Assembly: GCA_003194525.1 (NCBI GenBank)
Contig: NBIV01000126.1
Coordinates: forward strand, 1-64,000
Direction: 5' to 3'
DNA length: 64,000 bases
Source: Gracilariopsis chorda
Taxonomy: Eukaryota; Rhodophyta; Florideophyceae; Gracilariales; Gracilariaceae
The position numbers were made by a program, and so were the translations under genes. Under the pieces are notes generated by a model. It was not told the origin of the DNA. It did not search any database and saw nothing but the letters and a program-made list of their open reading frames with translations. Of this stretch, positions 42,801-53,373 are shown piece by piece (the first letter of the stretch is position 1; the number at the start of each line of letters is the position of its first letter).

Positions 42801-44470
42801 CTATCAAGCTCAGTGCCTTTCGATATGTTATCGAACATCTCTCAGGAGAGCGCAACGTTTGGTCAGACATGCTAACGCGATGGGCTGTAAACCCAAAACG
42901 AACAATCAGATGCACTAAATTGCTACGTGCCAAGTCCCTGATGATGGCGCCAATCAATCCTGGAGTGGATGCAAAATTAGACTGGCCAGATCTTGAGGAC
43001 ATCAAGAAATCGCAGAGACAGTCGAAGGATAAACCACCAAAGACCTTCAAGAAGTCTCCTGATGGCTACAGGACTAATAGCGATGTTTTTTGGATTCCCT
43101 CGGACGACGAGCTTCTTAAGCTGCGAATCGTCATCGCGGCCCATACAGGTCATGGAGGACATCGACGTTCGAACGTAACCCTGGCCACGATCAAAGCACA
43201 CTTCTCCTGGAAGGACGTAGACGAAAATGTTAAGGATTCCGTGAACACGTGCCTCCACTGCCTTTGCACAGCGTCTGGAAAGATCATTCCGCGTCCACTA
43301 GGCCACGGTCTCCACTCCGATCAACCCAACGAATTAATTCATTTCAACTTCTGCTACATGTCCCGTGGGGAAGACGGCTTTCTCTACGCACTAGTTATCA
43401 AAGATGACCACAGTGGATACGTTTGGCTCACACCTACAACCGAGACAACTGCTGAGGCCACTGCGAACATTTTAATTAAGTGGTTTGCCGCGTTTGGTGT
43501 AGCCAACCAGTGGGTGTCTGACCGTGGCTCTCACCTTAAGAACGAAGTCGTTCGTGTCCTCAAAGAAAGGACAAAGTCATCTCACCATTTTACGTTGGCA
43601 TACTGCCCCTGGTCAAATGGCACTGTTGAAGTAGTTTGCAGGGAACTTTTGCGCGTATGTCGTGCTCTTCTTTCCGAATATCAGCTTCCCCATAGCTTTT
43701 GGCCTAGTGTATTGCCGGTGGTTCAATCTGCTTTGAACAATGCTATTCTTGATCGCCTTGGAAAGCGTTGTCCCTTGACAGTTTTCACTGGTCATAAGCA
43801 AGACTCGCCGTTCACTACTATCACTAGGAAAGTGGGTGGAAAGGTTCAGGTTCTGAAGCTTGAAAATATTCGCAAGGCACAGTTGGATCGGATTGAACAA
43901 CTACAATCGGCCCTCGACGGAATGCATAAGGATGTGGCTGAGCGTTCAACGAAGAAGCGGCAGCAAGCCGTTGCTAGCCACAACAGAAGAACAAACGTTC
44001 GTCCGATCCATTTTACAGAAGGAGATTTCGTTCTTCGAAGCGTACTACAGCGTGAGCGAACCAACAAACCGTCACTGAAATGGGTCGGATCGTATCGCGT
44101 TCTCGAATGTCGATCCGAGTACATTTTCCAGATCGAGTCTCTATTGAACCGTCGAAAGGAGGAGATTCACCGTAGAAGGTTAAAATTCTTTCGAAACAGG
44201 AGTTTTGAGGTCACTGAAGAACTCCAAGAGTATCTTGCTTACCAACAAAATGAACTTTTGGTCATCGATCGGTTTGTGGACATCAAACGGCGACAGGGGA
44301 ATATAGAGTTACTCGTGAAATGGCGTGGATTTTCCGATGAGGAAACGGACTGGGTGACCCTTGCCTCACTTCGCGAAGACGTTCCTACGCTTGTGACTGA
44401 ATACATGGAGGAGTTGGAGAGAACCGGGACTCATCGTCAGCGCTCCATCGCTTCGTCAATCTCTAAGTGA
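39863..44470 (+). pseudogene. gag-pol: gypsy-F gag-pol polyprotein with one stop
   Basis: About 1535 codons in a single frame, broken only by TAG at 42797-42799 in RNase H. Order: Gag (to ~residue 320, with a CLNKNCDGIHRLKDC cysteine block), protease (DSGSDFSAID), RT (KLRFTVDLRGPN; QGGSDSGNHF; WIDDFLFYA), RNase H (FSDASDTHCGAVLTQ; TDHSNLVYLYD), integrase zinc module (HTGHGGHRRSN ... CLHCLC) and core. The first catalytic Asp of integrase is Asn (HFNFCYM, codon 43346-43348); the other two, SDRGSHLKN and NGTVEV, are present. The tail at ~44255-44420 is a chromodomain (IDRFVDIKRRQGNIELLVKW, then RGFSDEETDW). Gag and Pol are fused without frameshift. The stop and the D-to-N change make this copy defective. 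Confidence 0.92.
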
Positions 44471-44506
44471 TTTATTGATGCTTTCACATCATAACTCACG
44501 GGGCGC

Positions 44507-44951
44507 TGTTGTATCGACCGACCCATGTCAGTCGCGCATTGCTATACCGGTTCTATTCTGCATGTGCTGGAATAATGCGTGCCGCTTTGTCACGCATATG
44601 CGCAAGGAGAGCATGACTATGCTTTTAGATTTCGATACCTTGCGTCGGACCCCGTTTGCGCTTTGCTGTACAAAGTGGAATCGTATGCATGTGCGTTTTT
44701 TCTCAACTTCTTGCGTTCGCACTTGTTGCTGCTACGACTACCATAGCTCCATCTTTGGGCACTACAAATAAACGCTTTCAGCTTCTAAGCTGAGAGCAAC
44801 CTCGAAGAGCATCACAGAAGTTGCTCAAGAGGTGTGCCCTCCTTTCCACCTACGCGAACCTCAGCGACCGACAAAACAATTCCCTCTATCGACCAACAAG
44901 CCCTGCATCGTTTGCTAGCTCTTACAGCGTTCAGTCTAACTCCAAACAACA
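44507..44951 (+). repeat. gypsy-F 3' LTR
   Basis: 445 bp, preceded by a G-rich tract (ACGGGGCGC). Confidence 0.92.
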
Positions 44952-45476
44952 CTAACCACAATCAACTACCAGATCAAATACAGAAAAGGAGCCAAACAGA
45001 ATTTGGTAGGATATTCTGAAGCAGATTTTGCTGGAGATAGGGCGGAAAGGAAGTCCACCAGTGGGTTTTGTATTCATGTTTGGAGGAGGACCAATAGCAT
45101 GGAGGAGTAAGGAACAGACTGTGGTGGCGCAGTCTACACTTGAGTCAGAGTACGTTGCAATGTCCGTTGCAGTCTGTGAGGCAATCTAGCTGAGAAGGCT
45201 ACTGCAGAACTACTGGGACAAAAAGTATGCCGGATGACCCTATTTGGGCACAATCAGGAAATGGTAGCACTAAGCTTTGATGAGTGCTACAATGAACGAT
45301 CAAGGCACATTGATGTGAAATATGATCTTGTACGAAATGCCGTTCGACGCGATATAGTGAAGGTGGAACGTGAACACCAAGGATATGGGGTAGCAGATGT
45401 CCTAACAAGGCATTGGAAAAGATGGCGCACAACCGTGCCGTACATGCACTACAACTCAGTGAAGTGTAGGACGTGA
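44952..45476 (+). pseudogene. pol: copia-c RNase H, continuation after gypsy-F
   Basis: Resumes in the copia-c RNase H: GYSEADFAGDRAERKSTSG (usual GYSDADWAGD-x-RKSTSG) near 45015-45070, then SRHIDVKYDLVRNAV at 45300-45345 and VADVLTRH, the C-terminal signature. Frames shift between the blocks. Confidence 0.8.
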
Positions 45477-45488
45477 AAAGAAGGGAAG

Positions 45489-45871
45489 TGTTGTGCTGCA
45501 GCAAAATGCTGTATTAAGAAAAACATTAGGATATTTTACCATACTCTGGTTGGCCCATTAGCGCGGATTTCGACGTCGGACAATGAGGCATCTCTGTGCG
45601 GGCAGTCTGATCGAACCTCGAGGTCTGTTCATCACCTACCAGACAGCCTCATGGGTAGATAGCCACGGGTGGAGTTCTTCATAGAGGAAGTCCACCTCCA
45701 CGCAGGATGTAAGAAATAGTTGAACAGCTAAGTAGGCTAGGTCTGGAAAAACAGTATAAATAGCGATAGATCTAGCTTGATCTGAGTAAAAAGAAGAAGG
45801 TAGCTTCAACTACAGCGCTACACCTTTACCCTCGCAACTGCACTACACACTGCACGAACTAAGTTTCAACA
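45489..45871 (+). repeat. copia-c 3' LTR
   Basis: 383 bp from TGTTGTGCTG to TTTCAACA, preceded by the purine tract AAAAGAAGGGAAG. TATA box TATAAATA at 45755-45762. Confidence 0.7.
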
Positions 45872-46219
45872 GAAATCAAACTAGAGGAGAACTACCTCCA
45901 GGATCCCGCTTCGAAGGGACCAAAGTCAGAGTTAGCCGCGAAATCCTTCCTGGCTAGCAACAAGGTTAACAAGAAAATGAAAAAAAGGAAGCGCTCCTCA
46001 CATGAGGACGTTGAAGAGGAAGCCGAAACATATGCTAAATCTATACCCGAGGAAGATAATCGTAGCGAAGAGATCTCACCTCTGAATAACCTCAAAAAGG
46101 ACAAAAATAATTTAGGATTCAAAACGAACCGGAATGAAAACAACCATGACAAGAGAGATGACCGGAAGCCCTTTTTCCATCAGGGATTCGCACTCAGATC
46201 CGAATCCCATACTAGATGA
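45872..46219 (+). pseudogene. gag: copia-d gag, C-terminal part
   Basis: Frame reading IKLEENYLQDPAS ... NKVNKKMKKRKRSSHEDVEEE ... DDRKPFFHQ, homologous to the basic tail of copia-b Gag (ALEEANLSEQELRH ... SSFFQ). It overlaps pol as in copia-b, but the T-run at the overlap is shorter (CCCTTTTTCC) and the two frames now sit in a different relation. Confidence 0.6.
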
Positions 46220-49200
46220 AGGTAACACAGTTTCCTCTGTGGATATATCGTCGGCAATGGAGTTATGTGAGGTCTTTGCTATTCCGTCTAAGCCCTATAG
46301 ACAGAGAGAGAATTATCACCAAGTATGGAGTCATCTATGTCTCAAATCGAAAGCTATCATGTGTTCATGGACGCTGTATACACAGGATATGAACAACCAA
46401 CAAGTAGAGCTTACATTCGACTTACTGGATGACGATTCGCCATTGACCATAGGAATGGACATTAAACGGTACAACATCACGGATTACGACTCCACTCCTC
46501 CAACTTTGACTGTAAAACGACCAACGGATACAGAACCAGGAGTGCTGCAGCTGTACATGTGTGGGAGCTCGAAGTTTGGCAAGAGAGGGAGGCTGGCTGT
46601 AGTGCCAACTATAGGATCTCTGATGTCTAAGAGCCTGACTAAGATGCGACCCAAGACGTTAGCCAGACGATTACATCTGTTAACGCCCGCACCAACAGAG
46701 GAGTTCATGGCGATATGTCGTAGAGCCGGACATAGCTCCGGAGAGCTAGAAGACGAAATTAAAAAGCTTGCGCCTAATGGCGTGATATATGCCAGTTCTG
46801 GCTTTCCGTTCCCCTCGAAGAAGATATCGATAAATCACGTTAACCAGGCATTGAATGTAGGGAGTCAACTGGACTACATGTTTTGTGTCATCTGAGGTAC
46901 GAAATACACGGTCTTACATATCTTCGATGCCGGAAAAGGGTATCCCAAAGCACGTATCACGAAAGATCGGGAGATGCGAAGAAGTATTGCAGTAATAAAA
47001 GTCGCATGGTTGAACAGGCAACGGGCACCGGAAGCTCTCTGTGCAGATGATGAGCTCAACAACCAGGATATGAAGCGATTCTTGTCAGAAAGGGACGCAA
47101 AAATCAAGCCGCGTCCAGTGCGACCCCATAAAAAGACTGATATAGTACAGCAAAAGAATGGAATAGTGAAGAGAATACTGGAGAAACTGCAACAAGAACA
47201 AACGCTGGAAAGCGATAAAACGATCCTGTCCAGAGCAGTGTTTCTCTCAAACCGTTTCACTGAATCAAAACTCACGACTTCCTTTGAACTCGCCAAAGGG
47301 TATGCCCCCTCGCTACTCGTAGCACCACGAATAATGGTCACAAAGGAGGTAATGGACGCGTACACAGAACAGACAGCCACACGCACATTACAGAGACTCC
47401 TCAAGGCTCACAATCATTCCTCTTTGGAGCCCGGGTCTGTAAAACCCGGGGACGGGGTTCTCTTCTTCTACAGATCTTCGAAGCATAATAAGCCCGACGA
47501 GTGGAGAGAAGGTGTTGTTTTATACGCACTGGCAGATTACGTTGAAGTCAGACGAAAAGGAGGAAGACATATCTCCAAAATTACATGCGGAACTTTCGTC
47601 TTAGGACAAACTCCGAGCAAGCTCGTGAACTAGGTGAGGGGTTACTGGAGGACTACATAGACCTCACCCTGAGCCTCGATCCGACAATGATGCAGAAATA
47701 GAGACGGAAGCTACGGGCTCTCTGATGACCAGTTACACGCATGATCAAGAGAACCTATGCGAGGATATGGGAGAGTACAGCGAAGGACTTATGGAGCACC
47801 AAGAGCTTGTCGATACGCAAGAGCTAGACTCTAACAAACAGGAGATACGGAAAAGCATTCAAGCGTTAATCGGTTCCCGTCAAGTCTGTGCTGGGGAATT
47901 ACAGTTTTCCACGCCATGGGTACTCAGGAAAGCCATAGAGAAAGAGCACAGTAACATTTGGATCCACGCGTGTGAAGAGGTGCCAGAGAGTTCCGTCCCT
48001 TTCAAAGCGAATAACATCTCTTCTCACACGGTGTGTAAAGTGAAAGAGGATGCAGAAGGGGTTTGAAAACTTAAAGCCAGGCCTGTCACGCACGGTAACA
48101 GAGATGGCATGAAAGATAAAATCCGCAAGGATTGCTCTAACGCAAATATGATCATCATTCCCCTCCTGGTCAGCATAGTTTTATGCCTTGGACTAAGCTT
48201 CGAAGTGGCTGACGTCAAAGGTCTCTTCCTGCAGAGAGGTCCTATCCTACGGGAGATATTCGTCAGACCAGCATCAGAGTTCCGAAAGAAGCAGGGTATC
48301 TTATGCAGGCTCACTAAGCCAACCTACGGAATCGTGGAAGCGGGAAGGCAATGGGCTAAAATAGTCGAAGCTTGGATGCTCAGAAGAGCAGGGTTAAAGG
48401 GTATGTTCGGTGTCAATCAGGGTTTCTTTAAGCGATAAGAGTTCGACCACATCATTATAATAATTGCCAAGATAGCGGATGCCTTTGTATTTGTTGGGAG
48501 ATGATTGACTTTTCTCCTCTCATGGAAGAGCTCCAGTCTTATCCTTTTATATAGAAACTGCGCCCAGGCAAAACCCTGCTAAAATCAAGGACGCTAGATA
48601 CTACTGCGGCTACAGAGCAGGGAACCACTCAACGTATATATCACATCAGAATGTTTTCGTACTGATTGCGTGAGCGAAATATCTCTTTCACCTTTGCTCA
48701 CGCAATTCGTCTAATGTAACGTCAGGCAACGTGTCTCATGGCACATCCAGTACAATATTACATCAGTATTATCTGGAACGGAAAATACAATAAACACGTT
48801 CACGAAATCTCTGCAGGAAGAGTTTGAGATCGGGAAAATTCGCATTAGACGTAAGCCTTCCTCTGTAGGATGCGAAATTGAACAAGATGAAGAAGGCTGC
48901 TTTACAATTTTAATGATGTCATATATGGATAGGGTACAACCAATCAAATTTGTGCATGATGGCCGTCGAGAAAGAGAGCAACAAACCACAGAAGATGAAA
49001 CTAAGCAATACAAATATCTTGCCTGCACGCTCATGTATCTTGGCTCCGCCATATTACTGCAAGCATCATACATCACCTCACGAATGTGAGAGGTAGAATT
49101 AGAGAGGGTTGCATTGTAATTCTCTAAATTACAATGCAACTCCGAATTGAGACTGCATTCATTACTCTTCTTTATTAGGATAACAAAAAATTAGACATAG

Positions 49201-49933
49201 AGTCTATAAAGGAGCGGCGGGCGGCACAGTCTGTGTTTTCTGCCGGCCACACACTTCTTCACAACGAACTCAGGAAGGACTAAAAGATCTTAATGTGAAG
49301 CACCTAGTAGACGCCGATGCTATGCTATCGGAAGTATGTCATTTACAACCCAAGATCAGATACATATCCCCTCTTACGGTAACCGGTGCCACACTGATAA
49401 GCTTTTCTGACGGTTATCACGGAAGCAATTCCAGCGCATACGAGCAAACTGGCGTGATATTTAGCATTCGATTAAGTATCACCTTCGACGAAGAGCCCCT
49501 TGTTCACAGTATTTACAGGACGAGCACCAAACAATGCAGCGTCACTTATTCATCGTTTGGGGCAGAAATATTGGCCTGTTCCGACGCAGACAATCAGGGT
49601 TTTGAAATGAAAACGAAGCCGCAAAACATATTCTGGCATGGATATATTTCTCATCGCATCTTACTTGTTTCGAAGGCGCTCTTCGATATTATTAATACGA
49701 TTCACGAGTGTAGAGAATTACGACTCCACAGGACAGTCAATATGATAAAGAATGCATTTGAATCTAGAGAACGTGACACGTTGACTTGGATAGCCGGATC
49801 TATGAACATCGCAGATGCTTCAACCAAGCAAAGCGTAAACCAATCAAAAAAAAATAATGAATCATTTGCAGATGGTCATTTAACAATTAATATTTTCAAT
49901 GGCATGATATATCACTCCGCAATTTGGAGTTAG
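46134..49933 (+). pseudogene. pol: copia-d pol relic
   Basis: Protease/linker frame 46134-46895 matches copia-b (SDPNPILDEGN, DDDSPLTIGMD, LARRLHLLTPAP) to a stop at 46893. Integrase continues 46900-47633 (ELNNQDMKRFL, KTDIVQQKNGIVKRILEKL, where the third catalytic Glu is Gln). 47725-48066 and 48109-48438 carry RT (KEHSNIWIHACEEV; FVRPASEFRKKQGIL; YGIVEAGRQWA). 48440-49086 is badly damaged. An inserted ~185 bp follows, then RNase H 49295-49933 (SFSDGYHGSNSS, YSSFGAEILACSDAD, MNIADASTKQS). Inactive. Confidence 0.8.
49087..49273. repeat. ~185-bp insertion with long hairpin and TATA motif
   Basis: Extra DNA between copia-d codons for TSRM and the QEGLKDLNVKHL stretch. It starts TGAGAGG and ends GAACTCA. 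A 13-bp perfect hairpin GTTGCATTGTAAT/ATTACAATGCAAC occupies 49108-49140, and TATAAAGG lies at ~49206. No matching target duplication was found. Confidence 0.4.
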
Positions 49934-49969
49934 ACGGGAGCTTTCTATAGGGAAGTAAAATGACAGGGG

Positions 49970-50209
49970 TGTATGTGAAAACCAATACAAGTCCGACAGT
50001 AACAAATAAAATTGACGTACAACATTTTTATGAAACGTCCGCCACTGACAGACTTTAGTATTCCAAGGGTCGCGTAGTATCCCTATATAAGTAAAGCCTC
50101 ATTCCCCATGAGACCGAGACGGACTCCCGGCAGAGTTTTATGCCGAAGACCGTTGCTGGTGAGAGAGGCCCCCTCCACCGCGCAAAATTGAACTTTTCAC
50201 ATATGTCAG
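49970..50209 (+). repeat. copia-d 3' LTR
   Basis: Begins TGTATGTGAAAACC after ATGACAGGGG. It aligns with the copia-b LTR at GACGTACAAC, TAAGTAAAGCCT and GACTCCCGGCA. TATATAAG at 50084-50091 is the likely TATA box. The right end is uncertain; homology is lost before the tandem repeat at 50210. Confidence 0.65.
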
Positions 50210-51300
50210 AAGCCCATGCGACAACTCTACCTAAAATTGGTTGGATTCAGAATGCCTTATTTCTTCAGATCCTCTCTTGGAGAGCTTACGGTAATTTAGA
50301 TGAGGGTTTTTGCATCTCATATTTTTACCGTTCTTTGAAAACCTGTAAAAGAATTATAGAGCTAATTCTACTGTACGTCACTTCCTGTGAGCGCACACAT
50401 TTGCTGACGCAAGCGATTGTCTTCACACCAGATAAAAGCGAGAACCTGTTCATGGCAGCCCCTACAGGTAAGTTTAAAACATGAAGCATTTTGTTTGGCG
50501 AAATTTCTTATCATACCATTTCTTGAATACCTACTGAAGGAATATAGAGTTGTAGTTCTATGATACTTCACGTTCTGTGCAGCACATCCATGGGCTAATG
50601 CAAGCAATTGTCTTTATCAGGCCACCGAAAAAACACTTACTAGCCCTCAAGCTTTCCTTTCACACATTTCTCTTTCTGCTCACCTTCGTTAAGCCCATGC
50701 GACAACTCTAACTAAAATTGGTTGGATTCAGAATGCCTTATTTCTTCAGATCCTCTCTTGGAGAGCTTACGGTAATTTAGATGAGGGTTTTTGCATCTCA
50801 TATTTTTACCGTTCTTTGAAAACCTGTAAAAGAATTATAGAGCTAATTCTACTGTACGTCACTTCCTGTGAGCGCACACATTTGCTGACGCAAGCGATTG
50901 TCTTCACACCAGATAAAAGCGAGAACCTGTTCATGGCAGCCCCTACAGGTAAGTTTAAAACATGAAGCATTTTGTTTGGCGAAATTTCTTATCATACCAT
51001 TTCTTGAATACCTACTGAAGGAATATAGAGTTGTAGTTCTATGATACTTCACGTTCTGTGCAGCACATCCATGGGCTAATGCAAGCAATTGTCTTTATCA
51101 GGCCACCGAAAAAACACTTACTAGCCCTCAAGCTTTCCTTTCACATATTTCTCTTTCTGCTCACCTTCGTTAAGCCCATGCGACAACTCTACCCAAAATT
51201 GGTTGGATTCAGAATGCCTTATTTCTTCAGATCCTCTCTTGAAGAGCTCACCGTAATCTAGATGAGGGTTTCTTCATCTCGCATTTGTTCCTCTTGAAGT
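50210..51300. repeat. tandem repeat, 481-bp unit, ~2.2 copies
   Basis: Units start at 50210, 50691 and 51172 (each AAGCCCATGCG). The first two are almost identical (e.g. acctaaa/aactaaa). The third is partial, more diverged and runs into the promoter region of the gene at 51467. No convincing ORF; a 79-codon minus frame repeats exactly only because the DNA does. Confidence 0.9.
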
Positions 51301-51316
51301 CGCTGATCAATTAGCA

Positions 51317-51322
51317 TATAAG
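51317..51322 (+). promoter_or_regulatory. TATA-like box upstream of the Cys-rich gene
   Basis: TATAAG in catataagggg, about 150 bp before the ATG at 51467, followed by a pyrimidine-rich leader. Confidence 0.35.
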
Positions 51323-51466
51323 GGGTCCCGTGCAATTGAGTGCCAGCTCTTGTCTCCTTTCACTCTCATTTTCGAGCGCCTCGGTCTTCTTCTTGTAATT
51401 TCTTAACGCTGCATTTCTTTTTTTTCTGTGCCGCAAAGTGTTTTCTCAGGGCTTCGCTCATCCACG

Positions 51467-52090
51467 ATGAATACATTCTCTTCAGTGAGGTTTGCGCTTC
51501 TTGGAGTTTTACTGCTCTTGTTGTTGTGCACGATCAAAGCGTCAGAAGAGCTCGAGGGATTCGAGTATGAAGGCGTCATCGAAGAAAAGGGAAGCGACTT
51601 CTGTCAATCTGACTGCGATGATTTTAAGTCGCGATGCATAGATTATTGCGGCTTCACTCCCGGCCTCCCTCCTGATTCTCGTACTGAGCGGGCAAGGTCC
51701 TGCCCTAGTGCCTGTCGGCAGTACGGGCAGAACTGCGCTCAAATGTGCGAAGAGAGTCCGTCGCAGGCGTGTGAACAGGAATGCCGCCTTTGGACAACGC
51801 AATGCATTGCGCATTGTGAGGACGAACAACTTCCCGGCATATCTTGTGACAGGCAATGCAGCTACCTCACGAGCAATTGTCGTGACCAGTGCGAACCTGC
51901 TTCGACCTGTCCGCCTGCTCCGACCTGTCCGCCTGCCCCGACATGTCCGCCTTCCGCATCGGATTGTGGTCTACATACTGAATACCCCCACAACTCTCAC
52001 CGTCCTGTAATGAAAGACGCGTTGAGTTTGCGGTCAGTGATCCGTCTCTTCGCCCATTCGGATATACCGTGTTCATTACCCAGGTCGTAA
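51467..52090 (+). CDS. secreted cysteine-module protein
   Basis: Starts MNTFSSVRFALLGVLLLLLLC, a clear signal peptide; an upstream in-frame ATG at 51428 would add 13 residues before it and is less likely. The mature part has four copies of CX3CX6CX3C: CQSDCDDFKSRCIDYC, CPSACRQYGQNCAQMC, CEQECRLWTTQCIAHC and CDRQCSYLTSNCRDQC. A stalk of CPPAPT repeats follows (18-bp DNA repeats, 51896-51955). After SASDCG the frame becomes unremarkable, ending at 52090, while a better-looking frame opens (51982-52374), so the C-terminus may be altered by a frameshift or an unrecognised intron. Evenly spaced Cys pairs suggest disulfide-linked helical hairpins. I do not recognise the family; cell-surface or extracellular location is inferred. 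Confidence 0.75.
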   Translation: MNTFSSVRFALLGVLLLLLLCTIKASEELEGFEYEGVIEEKGSDFCQSDCDDFKSRCIDYCGFTPGLPPDSRTERARSCPSACRQYGQNCAQMCEESPSQACEQECRLWTTQCIAHCEDEQLPGISCDRQCSYLTSNCRDQCEPASTCPPAPTCPPAPTCPPSASDCGLHTEYPHNSHRPVMKDALSLRSVIRLFAHSDIPCSLPRS

Positions 52091-52374
52091 CGAAAGGATT
52101 CCGTAAAGGTCGAATGGCTGGGTTTTCGTACTTCAATGCTAAGCATGTATCGGCACACATACCAGCACCAGTTCGTCAAAAATCGTTGGCACACTCTCAA
52201 AGTGAAATCAGAAGTTGGGCTAGAGATATACTGGAACTGTTGGGGTCTTGCTCATATCGCCCCACACTGGACGATTTAGTTTATCTTATCACGAAAGCTA
52301 GATCGACAGCAGAATCTACTGTTGGTCAGAAATTGTACGATACATGTACGACAAGAGGATATATGTATTGGTAG
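51982..52374 (+). pseudogene. possible displaced 3' part of the Cys-rich gene
   Basis: Open frame overlapping the end of the preceding CDS, shifted relative to it, reading NERRVEFAVSDPSLRPFGYT, then VFITQVVTKGFRKGRMAGFS and later SWARDILELLGS. Composition looks coding. It could be the true C-terminal domain joined by splicing (a GT..AG pair exists around 51969-52018) or an independent remnant. No family recognised. Confidence 0.35.
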
Positions 52375-53006
52375 ATTGTTCTCAATCTTCTGGACGGTAA
52401 CTTTTCAAGTCAAATCGCCCTTGAAGCACAGGTTGGGCACTCCTATGTCAATGACATACGAGAAGGCAATGAAATGAAAACGAGGAGCAAAAACCGGTAG
52501 CTTGGAAGGCGATGCTTGAAATTGTTCTGTTCACATACCAAGGCTCCCGCTGATCGCGCCACTATTTTCAGTCTTTTAGGCGGGTTTTGGCTGATAAAGA
52601 AAACTATTAAACTCTCTTACAGTGCAATATCTTGTTGAAAAGAAGCGTCCCAACGCGTCCCAACCGGAATCCAGAAGCCTAAAGCATATGCAAATGCGGG
52701 TCTAGTATTTTTTGAGTGTGCACAGCACCAAAATTATGACTACGTAGATACCTGAAATCGAACAGATACTGAAGATATGAGGGATTCAATCATCTGATAC
52801 CAGGACGAGGACAGTTTAGACCTAAGGAGTGGAGATCATACGTGATCAGAGATAGTTCTAGATCTGGTTTAGTTGCGCTATGTATGGCTAATCATTAAGC
52901 CTAGCTAGGTTAAGAAGAAAAGGTACAAGCATCAATTGATCAAACAAACTTGCCATCTTTGCCCCCTTCATTGTATCTTTGTGTGGATAAGTTTTGCATC
53001 TTTATA
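52375..53006. other. no recognisable gene
   Basis: Short broken frames on both strands; nothing supported. Confidence 0.5.
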
Positions 53007-53362
53007 TGTTAGGAAGAGCTTCTATTGGGAAAAGTCAGCCAGAAAATTGCGAACAGCTGCCATTAGGGAGCCAAACGAATCATCATATGTCGGCATAGGT
53101 TAGATTAGTAGTTGCTTTGGTTAAAATTGCCGTTGTCTATTCGCAAATAAACTACCTGTAGAAGGATATCTGTAATAGAGTAACACCCGTTCAGTGCTAC
53201 GTCCACTTGATGACTCAAGTAGACGACCGCTCATTTGGTATATAAGTAGAGAGCCCACTGTTAGAGTAAAACTCTCGTTAGTTCCAGTCATCGATAGAGT
53301 GCCGGTCCTGGTTCTGGTAGAGATGTTCAGTACCAGTCTACTCCAGCCTTCACTATCTTACA
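53007..53362 (+). repeat. candidate solo LTR or LTR relic
   Basis: Begins TGTTAGGAAG and ends ..CTATCTTACA, followed at once by ATATCAGAGC, close to the plant-type copia primer site TGGTATCAGAGC. TATATAAG at 53239-53246. No internal coding region follows, and no second copy is in the window. Confidence 0.35.
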
Positions 53363-53373
53363 ATATCAGAGCT

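Larger units (their letters stand above)
39356..44951 (+). mobile_element. gypsy-F, full-length chromodomain element inserted in copia-c
   Basis: LTRs 39356-39800 and 44507-44951, both 445 bp with TGTTGT..ACAACA ends, differing at roughly eight sites. Target duplication CTAAC at 39351-39355 and 44952-44956. One long gag-pol frame (39863-44470) has a single stop. Copia-c coding resumes straight after. Confidence 0.95.
35821..45871 (+). mobile_element. copia-c, Ty1/copia element interrupted by gypsy-F
   Basis: Plant/protist-type copia on the plus strand: gag, protease, integrase, RT, RNase H and a 3' LTR (45489-45871), with gypsy-F inserted at 39356-44951 in the RT-RNase H connection. The 5' LTR is missing except for the inverted end at 35751-35820. 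Its right flank is the gag of copia-d, so copia-c had inserted into copia-d. Confidence 0.8.
45872..50209 (+). mobile_element. copia-d relic (3' part)
   Basis: Copia of the copia-b lineage on the plus strand: gag C-terminus, decayed pol, purine tract and 3' LTR. Its 5' LTR and most of gag should lie left of copia-c but are not in the window. Copia-c interrupts its gag at 45872. Confidence 0.75.

Noticed and set aside
50368-51088. Two identical 79-codon genes on the minus strand (50368-50607 and 50849-51088)
   Set aside because: They are identical only because the DNA is a 481-bp tandem repeat; no family, no start context, and the third unit does not keep the frame.
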